In this document: piece by piece, positions 52,808 to 61,573 of the stretch | Position numbering within the stretch: the stretch's first letter is position 1 | Layout: every line of letters begins with the position of its first letter | Assembly: GCF_013415115.1 (NCBI RefSeq) | Contig: NZ_JACCDD010000002.1 | Span: 124,001 to 188,000, forward strand | Source: Vreelandella zhaodongensis | GTDB taxonomy: Bacteria > Pseudomonadota > Gammaproteobacteria > Pseudomonadales > Halomonadaceae | Length of the DNA: 64,000 bases | Direction: 5' to 3' | Made by a program: the position numbers and the translations under genes | Notes under the pieces: generated by a model | Seen by the model: the letters and a program-made list of their open reading frames with translations, nothing else | Told to the model about the DNA's origin: nothing | Database searches by the model: none

Positions 52808-52821
52808 TTGATACACGTCAA
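52808..52821. promoter_or_regulatory. FNR/Anr-like box in the copper-locus divergent region
   Basis: TTGATACACGTCAA matches TTGAT-N4-(A/G)TCAA, the form often accepted by Anr. It lies about 55 bp before the minus-strand Cys/His gene and 158 bp before the Spy-like gene. ATTGA-N6-TCAAT overlaps the same bases. No CueR-type or CopR-type site was recognised. Confidence 0.45.
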
Positions 52822-52978
52822 TAAACTGTCTTGTTTTACGTCCTGATGCGCCTGAGGCATGCCTAAACGTTATATCAAAAATTGACCTACGTGCTGCACA
52901 TAGCATCAATACTTAAGACAAAAGCGCTTTTATACATAGCACTTCCCAATATGAGCCTACCGAGAAAGGAGAACGATC

Positions 52979-53512
52979 ATGACTATCCGCAAGCAAACCC
53001 TCACCATTGGCTTGGTTCTGGTACTGAGTATCAGTGGTACCAGCACTGCCTTGGCCCAAGGTATGCCAGGCAGCCACTCCGGCCAGGGAAGCGGCATGAT
53101 GGGCGGCGGCCAAGGAGGTATGGGATTCGGCATAATGAGTGGCGGGATAATGCCCTGCCCGATGATGGGTGGAGCCGGTATGGGTATGCCGCAGGAGATG
53201 CTCGACTCAGAGCAGCGCAGCGAGATGCGCAAGCTGATGCAGGAACACCGCCCCGCCCAGTTCGAGCGCAAGGGCCGCCTAATGAACCTGCGCGACGACC
53301 TGATGGCCGAGATGCATAGCGAACGCCCCGACCCCGAGGCCGTTCAGGCGAAACATAGTCGGATGGCCGAGCTACACGGCGAAATGATGGCCGAGATGGT
53401 GCGCATGCGTAATGCCATGCATGACCTCATGACCGACGAGCAGCGCCAGCAACTTCAGCAAGCCACACTAGAGAGTGACGTCGATCCCGACAACCACGAC
53501 GCCCATCACTGA
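52979..53512 (+). CDS. Spy/CpxP-like periplasmic protein, Met-rich
   Basis: The 177-residue protein has a signal peptide ending at ALA about residue 26. A Met/Gly-rich stretch at 28-75 (GMMGGGQGGMGFGIM and similar) could bind Cu(I). A helical Spy/CpxP-like part follows, with two LTxxQ-like segments in weak form (LDSEQRSEM and LMTDEQRQQL), and a His/Asp tail. Such proteins sense or shield metals and misfolded protein in the periplasm. AAAGGAG precedes the ATG. It lies 68 bp before copA. Confidence 0.8.
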   Translation: MTIRKQTLTIGLVLVLSISGTSTALAQGMPGSHSGQGSGMMGGGQGGMGFGIMSGGIMPCPMMGGAGMGMPQEMLDSEQRSEMRKLMQEHRPAQFERKGRLMNLRDDLMAEMHSERPDPEAVQAKHSRMAELHGEMMAEMVRMRNAMHDLMTDEQRQQLQQATLESDVDPDNHDAHH

Positions 53513-53580
53513 ATCGCTTCGATAGAAACGCCAGAGCACCCGAGCAGCCACAGAGCGGCTACACCCGCAGGAGGCGTGCG

Positions 53581-55863
53581 ATGAACGATTCGCCACCGAA
53601 CACGATTACCCTGACGGTACCCGGCATGGGCAGCGACCACTGTGCCGGTATCGTGCGCAAGACACTAGAACGCCTTGATGGCGTAGATAAGATCCAGATC
53701 AATATTGCCAACCACCACGTCAGTATCACCATTGAAGCAGGCGGCCCGGACAGCAGCGCACTCAAAAGCGCCGTGGAAGGTGCTGGCTACGACGTAGCTG
53801 CCGTACAGAGCGATGATACGGAGGGCAGCGACAGCGACGCCGAGATCGAAGAGGCCTACCTTTCTCAGGCTCGCAAACGGCTGATCATCGCCGCGCTACC
53901 CACCACCCTGATCATGCTGCTGATGATACCGCACATGTTCTGGCAGCCAATCCCCGGCTATCTGGCGATTGTCGCCCTACTGGCCTTTCCAGTGGTGTTT
54001 CTTTATGGCGGTATCGCCACCCACAAATCAACCTGGCGCTCGCTGAAGAACCGCACCTTCAACATGGATGTGTTGATCTCCATGGGCAGCCTTCCCCCCT
54101 ATTTGATCGGTTTGGTTGGCTTTATTACGCCCATGACCTCGTTCATCGAGATGGCCGCTACCATCATGACTTTTCACCTACTCGGCCGTTACCTAGAGGC
54201 CCTAGCCAAGGGGCGCGCCTCCCAGGCCATCCGCCGCCTGATGACATTGGGTGCCAAGACGGCTCGCGTGGAACGCGATGGCGAGGAAGTCGAAGTGCCG
54301 GTCAAGGAGCTGGCTCCAGGCGATATCATGATCGTTCGGCCGGGCGATAAAATCCCCACAGACGGCGAGGTGGTCGAGGGCGAAAGTCATCTTGACGAGT
54401 CCATTGCCACAGGCGAGTCAATACCAGTCTACAAAAGCGCTGGTGACAGCGTGATCGGTGCCACCATTAATAAGGAGGGACGCTTGCGCGTGAAAGCCAC
54501 GCGAGTCGGCGGCGATACATTTCTCTCCCAGGTGGTCAAGCTCATCGACCAAGCCCAGGGTTCCCGGGTGCCTATCCAGGAGTTCGCCGACCGCATGACC
54601 GGCCGCTTTGTGCCAGCGGTTCTGGCTATCGCCCTGGTGAGCCTGGTCACCTGGGCAGTATTCCCGGACACCCTGCGGCCGATCCTCGAATGGGGATCCA
54701 CATTCTTGCCCTGGGTTAACCCTGAAGCCGCCACCCCGGTGCTGGCGATCCTTGCCGCCATTGCTGTGCTGGTCATCGCCTGCCCCTGCGCTCTGGGCCT
54801 AGCCACGCCCACTGCGCTGATGGTGGGCTCAGGTATCGGTGCCGAACGCGGCATCCTGATCCGTTCCGGCGAAGCAATCCAGACCTTCAAGGATGTCAAA
54901 GTGATAGTGCTCGACAAGACCGGCACCATTACCCGCGGTGAGCCAAAACTCACCGATGCCATCGTTGCGGTAGGAATTGAGGAGTCGCGCTTGCTCACCC
55001 TTGCAGCGAGTGTTGAGAACGCTTCGGAACACCCCATCGCCCGTGCCATCGTCGACGGTGCTCGAGAACGTGACATCAAAATCCAGGACGTCAGCGAGTT
55101 TCGTTCAACAGGTGCGCGTGGTGTCTCAGGCAAGGTTGGCGACGAAGCGGTGCTAATCGGCAACCGCCGATTGCTGGAAGAGGAAGGCGTGTCTGACTTA
55201 GAGGCACTCGATGAGGCCATGAAGAAGCTTGAGAACAAGGGGCGCACCGTGGTTATTGTCGCTGCTGACGGCCAAGCCCTGGGCCTGGTGGCGGTGGCCG
55301 ATACGCTTAAGGAGCAATCAGTAGAAGCCATTCGCGGCATGCACGCGTTGGGCTTGCACGTGGTGATGATTACCGGCGATAACGAACGCGCTGCTCATGC
55401 CGTGGCCGATGAGGTTGGCATCGACGAAGTCCAGGCCGGGGTGTTGCCGGAGGGTAAGGTGGATGCCATCCGTGCCCTACAGGAAAAACACGGCAACCAC
55501 GTCGCAATGGTTGGCGATGGCATAAATGACGCCCCCGCCCTCACCCAAGCCAACGTCGGCATCGCTATCGGTGCTGGGGCAGACGTGGCCATCGAAGCCG
55601 CCGACGTGACGCTGGTACGCGGCGAACTGACCGCCGTGGTAGACGCCATGCACCTCAGCCGCGCCACCTACGGCAAGATCGTCCAGAACTTAATCTGGGC
55701 CAGCGCTTATAACGTGGCGGCGATTCCCATCGCTGCTATCGGCCTGTTGCACCCGATGGTTGGTGTTATAGCCATGACGGCAAGCTCTCTGTCGGTGATC
55801 GGCAACTCGTTGTTACTAAAGCGACGCTTCACCCGCGAGAGCCCACAAGGAGTCCTCCGATGA
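53581..55863 (+). CDS. copA: Copper-exporting P1B-type ATPase
   Basis: The 760-residue P-type ATPase has one N-terminal HMA-like domain in which GMGSDHC keeps only the second Cys of the usual GMTCxxC. It has TGES phosphatase loop residues (IATGESIPV), the CPC channel motif in IACPCALGLATP, the phosphorylation site DKTGTITRGEP, SEHPIARAI, and MVGDGINDAPAL. The last two spans have YN-x4-P and M-x2-SS-x5-NS, the signature of the Cu+ class. It pumps Cu+ from cytoplasm to periplasm. CAGGAGG precedes the ATG. Confidence 0.95.
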   Translation: MNDSPPNTITLTVPGMGSDHCAGIVRKTLERLDGVDKIQINIANHHVSITIEAGGPDSSALKSAVEGAGYDVAAVQSDDTEGSDSDAEIEEAYLSQARKRLIIAALPTTLIMLLMIPHMFWQPIPGYLAIVALLAFPVVFLYGGIATHKSTWRSLKNRTFNMDVLISMGSLPPYLIGLVGFITPMTSFIEMAATIMTFHLLGRYLEALAKGRASQAIRRLMTLGAKTARVERDGEEVEVPVKELAPGDIMIVRPGDKIPTDGEVVEGESHLDESIATGESIPVYKSAGDSVIGATINKEGRLRVKATRVGGDTFLSQVVKLIDQAQGSRVPIQEFADRMTGRFVPAVLAIALVSLVTWAVFPDTLRPILEWGSTFLPWVNPEAATPVLAILAAIAVLVIACPCALGLATPTALMVGSGIGAERGILIRSGEAIQTFKDVKVIVLDKTGTITRGEPKLTDAIVAVGIEESRLLTLAASVENASEHPIARAIVDGARERDIKIQDVSEFRSTGARGVSGKVGDEAVLIGNRRLLEEEGVSDLEALDEAMKKLENKGRTVVIVAADGQALGLVAVADTLKEQSVEAIRGMHALGLHVVMITGDNERAAHAVADEVGIDEVQAGVLPEGKVDAIRALQEKHGNHVAMVGDGINDAPALTQANVGIAIGAGADVAIEAADVTLVRGELTAVVDAMHLSRATYGKIVQNLIWASAYNVAAIPIAAIGLLHPMVGVIAMTASSLSVIGNSLLLKRRFTRESPQGVLR

Positions 55864-56042
55864 ACCGGCTTCGCCACTGGATGATGACCACCTGTTTGGT
55901 GCTAATGGGGGTGGCCATGCTGATCGTGCTGTGGCGTGGCAACCCTTTCGGCAGCAGTACCTGGTTGCTGCTCGTGCCTATGGGGCTCTGCCTAGTGCTG
56001 CATTTCTATTTGCATCGCCACAGTCAGGATAACGATGATTGA
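55860..56042 (+). CDS. Small two-span membrane protein coupled to copA
   Basis: The 60-residue protein's ATG overlaps the copA stop (ATGA). It has two hydrophobic spans (MTTCLVLMGVAMLIVLW and STWLLLVPMGLCLVLHFYLH), an N-terminal MNRLRHWMM and a C-terminal HRHSQDNDD rich in His and Asp. No known family, but its size, Met content and coupling suggest an accessory of copper export, comparable to small DUF2933-like partners. Confidence 0.65.
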   Translation: MNRLRHWMMTTCLVLMGVAMLIVLWRGNPFGSSTWLLLVPMGLCLVLHFYLHRHSQDNDD

Positions 56043-56298
56043 GCGGCCCTTCCTCACAGCTCTCACAAGCAGCTCGTAGGGATAAATAACCTGAATCAAT
56101 AGCAAGTGCTTTAAAAGATCGCTTCGCACGGGAAGGTGGACGCAACCCCTTTGCTTTACCTTTACCCACCTCATTCCATGGCTGCGCTGTATTGGTCAAC
56201 AATGACTTGGCTGGCACTTACTTGGTTAGCATTTAATAGTAAACTGGTCTATTCTATTCGCCGCAATGTAATTGACCGTTTCCAAAAGGAGTTTGCCC

Positions 56299-57417
56299 AT
56301 GGCGTATGCAACGCTTTTCAGCCCTCTGCAGCTGGGTAGTTTATCCATCCCGAACCGCGTGATCATGGCGCCTCTGACCCGCTCGCGCACCCCAGACAGC
56401 GTGCCGGGCACCTTGCAGGAAGCCTATTACGGCCAGCGGGCAGGCGCCGGTCTGATTATTAGTGAAGCAACCAACATCTCTCCCACTGCCAAGGGTTATG
56501 TGTATACGCCAGGCATTTGGACGGATGAACAAGAGGCAGGATGGAAAGGCGTTGTCGATGCAGTACATGCCAAAGGTGGCCGTATCGCGCTGCAGCTGTG
56601 GCACGTTGGGCGCGTGTCCCATGAAATGGTGCAGCCGGATGGTCAACAGCCCGTGGCCCCTAGCGCGTTAAAGGGGGAAGGCGCTCAGTGCTTTGTTGAG
56701 TTTGAAGACGGGACGGCTGGCCAGCACCCTACCAGCACACCCCGCGCACTGGAAACCGATGAGATCCCCGGCATTGTTGATGACTACCGCCAAGCGGCGG
56801 TTCGCGCCAAACGCGCAGGCTTCGATATGGTGGAAGTCCACGCGGCTAACGCTTATCTACTAAATCAGTTCCTGGCCACCGGTACTAACCAGCGCACCGA
56901 CCAGTATGGCGGCTCGTTGGAAAACCGGGCTCGCTTCCCGCTAGAAGTCGTGGATGCAGTCACTGAGGTGTTCGGTGCAGAGCGCGTGGGCATTCGCTTG
57001 ACGCCCTTTATCGAACTGTTTGGCCTAACGGATGATGAGCCTGAAGCCATGGCCTTCTATCTGGCAGAGCAGCTTTCCAAACGCGGCTTGGCCTACCTGC
57101 ACTTAAACGAGCCTAACTGGATCGGTGGCGACATCACCTTCCCTGATGGCTTTCGTGAGCAAATGCGTGAGCGCTTTAACGGCAGTCTGATTTACTGCGG
57201 CAACTACGACGCAGAACGCGCGGAAATACGGATTAACCAAAACACCACCGATGCGGTGGCCTTTGGCCGCCCTTATATCGCCAACCCCGATTTGCCGGAA
57301 CGCTTCCGAGTAAATGCACCACTCACTGAGCCGAACCATGAAACGTTCTACGGTGGTGATGAAAAGGGCTACACCGATTATCCGTTTATGAATAACGGCT
57401 ACGATCGTATGGGCTAA
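56299..57417 (+). CDS. Old Yellow Enzyme family ene-reductase (NemA-like)
   Basis: The 372-residue FMN TIM-barrel protein has LFSPLQLGSLSIPNRVIMAP at the start and AGLIISEATNISPTAKGY. LQLWHVGRVSH, VEVHAANAYLLNQFL with the His-Asn substrate anchor pair, and YGGSLENRARFPLEV are typical of the NemA branch, as is AFGRPYIANPDL. It reduces activated alkenes, N-ethylmaleimide or nitro-compounds with NAD(P)H. The start at 56299 has AAGGAG before it; a TTG in frame at 56272 is weaker. No NemR-type regulator adjoins. Confidence 0.92.
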   Translation: MAYATLFSPLQLGSLSIPNRVIMAPLTRSRTPDSVPGTLQEAYYGQRAGAGLIISEATNISPTAKGYVYTPGIWTDEQEAGWKGVVDAVHAKGGRIALQLWHVGRVSHEMVQPDGQQPVAPSALKGEGAQCFVEFEDGTAGQHPTSTPRALETDEIPGIVDDYRQAAVRAKRAGFDMVEVHAANAYLLNQFLATGTNQRTDQYGGSLENRARFPLEVVDAVTEVFGAERVGIRLTPFIELFGLTDDEPEAMAFYLAEQLSKRGLAYLHLNEPNWIGGDITFPDGFREQMRERFNGSLIYCGNYDAERAEIRINQNTTDAVAFGRPYIANPDLPERFRVNAPLTEPNHETFYGGDEKGYTDYPFMNNGYDRMG

Positions 57418-57430
57418 CAGTCTTGTGCTC

Positions 57431-57452
57431 CCCCCAGCTGATGAGCTGGGGG
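57431..57452. terminator. Hairpin between convergent OYE and aguA genes
   Basis: CCCCCAGCT (57431-57439) pairs perfectly with AGCTGGGGG (57444-57452) with a GATG loop. It sits between the two stop codons and fits a bidirectional terminator, without a T-run. Confidence 0.6.
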
Positions 57453-57460
57453 AAGTGTAG

Positions 57461-58594
57461 CTATACGCGGGGCTGTTGCTGGGTAATACAGTGTATGTTG
57501 CCCCCACCAAGCAGTATTTCACGGGCAGGCACGCCAATGACGCGCTTCGTAGGAAAGAGTGCCGAGAGTATGCTTTCCGCTTCGCCGTCGTGACGAGGGT
57601 CTAACAACGGCATCACCACAACGGAATTGCCTATATAAAAGTTCACATAAGACCCCGCCATTCGGTCTCCTGGCAGCCTAGGGTGTGAACTGTTGAGACG
57701 GTCTAAACCACTGGCTTCATCCTCGGCAATATAGAGTGGGCCAGGTATCGGTAGCTTATGAACCGTTAGCTGCCGGCCTTTGGCATCCGTTGCATTTTCC
57801 AGCACGCTTAACGCTTCTCTCGAGATAATCCCTTGGGGATCCTGCTCATCATCACACCACGTCAACGCGACTTGCCCAGGTGCAATGAAACAGCACAGGT
57901 TGTCTACGTGGCCATCGGTCTCGTCTAGATAACATCCACGGGGGAGCCAAATAACTTTACTAATTCCCAAATACTCCTGAAGCCAGCGCTCAATGGTTTC
58001 TCGGTCCATATCTGGGTTGCGGTTGGGGTTCAGCAAACACTCTTCTGTCGTGATCAGGGTTCCTTCACCATCCACATGTATTGCCCCGCCTTCCAGAACA
58101 AGAGGGGCTTCAAAACGCTGGATACCCAGCATTTCACTGATCTTGCAACGGATACGCCTATCCTTATCCCAGGGAAAGTAGAGCCCTTCTTTCAAACCGC
58201 CCCAGGCATTAAACTCCCAGTCAATCAGGGCAAGATGCCCATCGGGGTGAGTCACAAAGGTAGGCCCTACATCACGCATCCAGGCATCGTTACTGGACAA
58301 CTCGACCACACGAATATGGGCAGGAAGCTGGTTACGGGCATTTTCATACTGCTCATCATTAACACCCACGAAGACGGTTTCACTTTCGGCAATCGCAATA
58401 GCCACGTCAGCAAACGCTTGCTGCGCAGGCTTGGCACCATAGCGCCATGTATCAGGGCGTTGCGGCCACAACATCCAGCACGCTTCATGGGGTGCAAACT
58501 CAGCAGGCATCGAGTAGCCAAGAGACGCTGGCGTTACCAGCTCACTATTTTGAGAAGGAGCCCCACGTTGTGGGGCTGACACTGTCTGTTTCAT
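57461..58594 (-). CDS. aguA: Agmatine deiminase
   Basis: The 377-residue guanidine-modifying enzyme of the peptidyl-arginine-deiminase superfamily has FAPHEACWMLWPQRPDTWR and NDAWMRDVGPTFV, followed by LEGGAIHVDGEGTLITTEEC, DETDGHVDNLCCFIAPG and the catalytic Cys in LGGGNIHCITQQQP. It converts agmatine to N-carbamoylputrescine plus ammonia. The ATG at 58594 overlaps the nhaC stop as ATGA; the frame is open to 58687 but lies inside nhaC. Its usual partner AguB (nitrilase-type N-carbamoylputrescine amidohydrolase) is not in this window. Confidence 0.93.
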   Translation of the reverse strand: MKQTVSAPQRGAPSQNSELVTPASLGYSMPAEFAPHEACWMLWPQRPDTWRYGAKPAQQAFADVAIAIAESETVFVGVNDEQYENARNQLPAHIRVVELSSNDAWMRDVGPTFVTHPDGHLALIDWEFNAWGGLKEGLYFPWDKDRRIRCKISEMLGIQRFEAPLVLEGGAIHVDGEGTLITTEECLLNPNRNPDMDRETIERWLQEYLGISKVIWLPRGCYLDETDGHVDNLCCFIAPGQVALTWCDDEQDPQGIISREALSVLENATDAKGRQLTVHKLPIPGPLYIAEDEASGLDRLNSSHPRLPGDRMAGSYVNFYIGNSVVVMPLLDPRHDGEAESILSALFPTKRVIGVPAREILLGGGNIHCITQQQPRV

Positions 58595-59937
58595 AGGTGA
58601 CCTACCAACATAAAAATGCCTGCAGCAATAGAGGCTGCAATCAGCACATAGGGAAGCTGAGTCAGCGCATGGGCCATTGGCGAGCAACCCGCTCCCTGGG
58701 CAGAAAGCACCGTTGAGTCACCATAAAAGCACGCATGGCTTCCAAAAGCACTGGCGGATATTAAAGCACCCACAACGAGGGGCATATGGGCATCCATACC
58801 ACTGGCTAGCGGTAGTACGATGGGCATTGCAATAATAAATATTCCCCAAAAGGAACCGGTAGCAAAGGCCAGAAACGCCATGGTAATAAACACGACGGCC
58901 GGTAGCATGCTGGCTGTCATTAAGGGTTCTACTGTCGCGATGACAAAACCTGTCAACCCAAGCAAGTCATTCACTTCTTTCAAAACGAACCCCGCCACCA
59001 AGGTTCCTAGTGGCATAATCATCGCTTTAAAGCCATCGAGCGCAGTATCGAACGTATCGTTAAAGCTTAAGAGTTTTTGAACTGCTATTAATACTAAGGT
59101 GACGACAAGCGCGACAATAACGCCCCGTAAAATATCGATTTCAAAGTACCAGGTAAAGAAAATCAGCGTCGCTATGGGGAGTAAGAAGTTGATTAAGTGA
59201 GGGTGTTTAGTGCACTCATTGCCCACTTCAAGGGCATTCTCTTCTACCCCTTCTGGCTGGGGTTGGCCACCCGCCGCTCTGGCCTCGGCAGCACGCATCG
59301 GTCCCAAGTTGGGAATCCAGCCCATTGCAACCATGGGCACCAACGCAGCTGCCACCCAAGCGTAGAACATAAACGGTATTGCCTCGATGTACAGACCCAT
59401 TCCATTGCCTGCAACATTGTTGTCTTCAAGTAACCCCGCAAAGAAAACAGCCCAGGTTGAAAAAGGTACAAGAATACAGATTGGCGCTGCCGTGGAGTCA
59501 ACGATATACGCTAACTTCTCCCGTGATACATTAAAGCGATCTGTCACCTTTTTCATAGAGGCGCTGATCGTTAATGCATTAAGATAATCATCAACAAAGA
59601 TGATCAAGCCCAACACCCAAGTTGCTAAAAGGCTCTGGCGCCGAGAATGAATGCGCTTCGTAATCGCATTACCAAAGCTTAAAACACCCCCCATTTTCAC
59701 GAGGAGTGCAATTAAACTACCAAAAAGCCCACAGACTAGAATAATCCAGGTAACTGTGTCATTGGCGAGTACATCCAATAGGATATCCGAGCCTTGAGTG
59801 ACAATGTCGAGAGGCTGATACATTAATAGCCCGACGATGGCACCCGCAAGGAGTGACTCGATAGTACGTCTGGTAACAATCGCCATTACCAAGACAACCA
59901 GGGTAGGTATTAGGCTTAGAACTCCATAATCTTCCAT
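58591..59937 (-). CDS. NhaC-family antiporter/carrier (agmatine locus)
   Basis: The 448-residue inner-membrane protein has about 11-12 spans. VDDYLNALTISASMKKVTD, DSTAAPICILVPFSTWAVF, TGSFWGIFIIAMPIVLPLA and FGSHACFYGDSTVLSAQGAG match the NhaC/YuiF-like branch, with the polar segments expected of an ion-coupled carrier. Coupled to aguA by an ATGA overlap and 70 bp after the aminotransferase gene, it may import agmatine or a derivative, not only exchange Na+ and H+. It is not a close copy of the NhaC in the putrescine block. Confidence 0.85.
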   Translation of the reverse strand: MEDYGVLSLIPTLVVLVMAIVTRRTIESLLAGAIVGLLMYQPLDIVTQGSDILLDVLANDTVTWIILVCGLFGSLIALLVKMGGVLSFGNAITKRIHSRRQSLLATWVLGLIIFVDDYLNALTISASMKKVTDRFNVSREKLAYIVDSTAAPICILVPFSTWAVFFAGLLEDNNVAGNGMGLYIEAIPFMFYAWVAAALVPMVAMGWIPNLGPMRAAEARAAGGQPQPEGVEENALEVGNECTKHPHLINFLLPIATLIFFTWYFEIDILRGVIVALVVTLVLIAVQKLLSFNDTFDTALDGFKAMIMPLGTLVAGFVLKEVNDLLGLTGFVIATVEPLMTASMLPAVVFITMAFLAFATGSFWGIFIIAMPIVLPLASGMDAHMPLVVGALISASAFGSHACFYGDSTVLSAQGAGCSPMAHALTQLPYVLIAASIAAGIFMLVGHL

Positions 59938-60007
59938 GGGTCGTGTCTCTTTATCGTTGTATTAAGACTCGAAGCGGGTGCAATCGTACCCGCTTTGATA
60001 CCGGTCG

Positions 60008-61411
60008 TTACAAGTAACCATCCGCTTTAAGTGAGAGCGTGGTCGCGGCAAAGGACTCATCTAAAATGGCTACCACCTCGTCAACGATTTGACGCGTCCA
60101 AATTAAAGGGGGGGAAATAATATTGAGGTGTCCCACCGGACGGATGATCAGACCACGTTTCTGTGCTTCGGCAGCCACGCGATCACCCACCCGCGCTTCA
60201 ACGGGCAACAGCTCTTTGGTGGCTTTATCTGCGACATTTTCAATCGCCATCATAAAATGACTGCCACGAATGTCGCCGATTGTCTCGTGAGCCGCTAATG
60301 TTTTTAGCTTGCGCTCAAGGTAGGGGCCAATGTCGCGCACATGTTCACACAGGCCTTCACGCTCAATAATCTCAATGTTTTTAAGCGCTGCTGCACAGCT
60401 GACCGGATGCCCTGAATAAGTGAATCCGGTACTCAGCACCCCTCCTGGCCCCTGAGGAGTACTCAGAACGGCATACAGCTCGTCAGATATCAGCGTGGCT
60501 CCTAGCGGTGCATAGCCAGAAGAGAGACCTTTCGCTACGTTGATAATGTCAGGCTGCGTATCAAACACTGCCTCAGAGGCAAAGAAGTGCCCCAGTCGGC
60601 CAAAACCAGTGACGACCTCATCAGCGATGTAAAGAATATGGTTGGCACGACACACCGCCTGCATACGCGCATGATACCCCTGAGGAGCCATCAGTACGCC
60701 GCCAGCCCCCATAATGGGCTCTGCGATAAACGCTGCAATATTGTCTGCACCAATTCGTTCAATCGCACTTTCCAGCTCATCAACGAGATGGTCACAGTAC
60801 TCGGCTTCCGTCATTTCTTCAGGACGGCGGTAGCAGTTAGCCTCGCTAAGATGCGTTACTAAGTGATCGAGCGTATCGAATTCCCAGTTATTGCTCTCAA
60901 TCCCAGTGAGGCTTGCCGCCATATAGGTAGTGCCATGATAGGCGTTATTACGTGACAGAATCTGCTTCTTGGTTGGCTTACCCAAGCGGTTGAAGTAGTA
61001 ATGCACTAAGCGGATAGTGGCATCGTTAGCCGTTGATCCACCGCAACTGTAGAACACATGGTTTAAGTGGGAAGGCGCAAGCTCAGCCAGTTTGGCGGCC
61101 AGCTCAGTGGCGGGTGCGTTAGAAAGGTTGTTAAAGGTTGAGAAATAAGCCATACGGGTCGCTTGGTCAGCCATCGCTTGCCCTATTTCAGCGCGACCAT
61201 GACCTACATTGACGCACCACAATCCAGCGATGCCATCGATAAAGCGATTCCCACGGACATCCTCTACATAGATGCCTTCGCTGTCAGTAATTAAGTCACA
61301 GCCTTTTTCGTTGAAGAGGCTGAAGTCTGTAAAGGGGTGGATAAAGTGATCTTTATCCTTCTGCCACAGATCTTGCGAGTCGTAAGCATGCGTAGGCCTG
61401 TTCTTGGTCAT
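60008..61411 (-). CDS. Class III omega-aminotransferase (agmatine locus)
   Basis: The 467-residue PLP enzyme has HFIHPFTDFSLFNEKGCDLI, IDGIAGLWCVNVGHGRAEI, NNAYHGTTYMAASLTGIE, ADEVVTGFGRLGHFFASE and the PLP lysine in [15 protein letters not shown]. The motif that reads GSGSEAND in SpuC is CGGSTAND here, marking a separate subfamily with unknown amine donors. It is the first gene of the minus-strand aminotransferase-nhaC-aguA run, and divergent from the amidase-ALDH pair. By context it may transaminate N-carbamoylputrescine or putrescine. This is an inference. Confidence 0.85.
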   Translation of the reverse strand: MTKNRPTHAYDSQDLWQKDKDHFIHPFTDFSLFNEKGCDLITDSEGIYVEDVRGNRFIDGIAGLWCVNVGHGRAEIGQAMADQATRMAYFSTFNNLSNAPATELAAKLAELAPSHLNHVFYSCGGSTANDATIRLVHYYFNRLGKPTKKQILSRNNAYHGTTYMAASLTGIESNNWEFDTLDHLVTHLSEANCYRRPEEMTEAEYCDHLVDELESAIERIGADNIAAFIAEPIMGAGGVLMAPQGYHARMQAVCRANHILYIADEVVTGFGRLGHFFASEAVFDTQPDIINVAKGLSSGYAPLGATLISDELYAVLSTPQGPGGVLSTGFTYSGHPVSCAAALKNIEIIEREGLCEHVRDIGPYLERKLKTLAAHETIGDIRGSHFMMAIENVADKATKELLPVEARVGDRVAAEAQKRGLIIRPVGHLNIISPPLIWTRQIVDEVVAILDESFAATTLSLKADGYL

Positions 61412-61488
61412 CGTTTAGCCCTCGTTTATAGGAAGCCGTTGTTGAGGCGAGTTCACAGGCTAGCGGGGTAGGCAATGCCAAGAATATA

Positions 61489-61499
61489 TCCCCATTGGG
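61489..61499. promoter_or_regulatory. Short palindrome between the aminotransferase and amidase genes
   Basis: CCCCATTGGGG is an 11-bp palindrome with a central T, flanked by TATAT on both sides, in the 162-bp divergent region. It lies 75 bp before the amidase start and 78 bp before the aminotransferase start. It may be an operator shared by both transcripts. No regulator gene is adjacent in the window. Confidence 0.35.
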
Positions 61500-61573
61500 G
61501 TATATCGACTTATCGACGAGGCACCTAAGGTAAATGCCTTTAGACCACCCTATAAGCATAAGAAGAGGCTTCC

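Noticed and set aside
56136-56339. 67-codon frame before the OYE gene
   Set aside because: It overlaps the start of the OYE gene and has no ribosome site or family.
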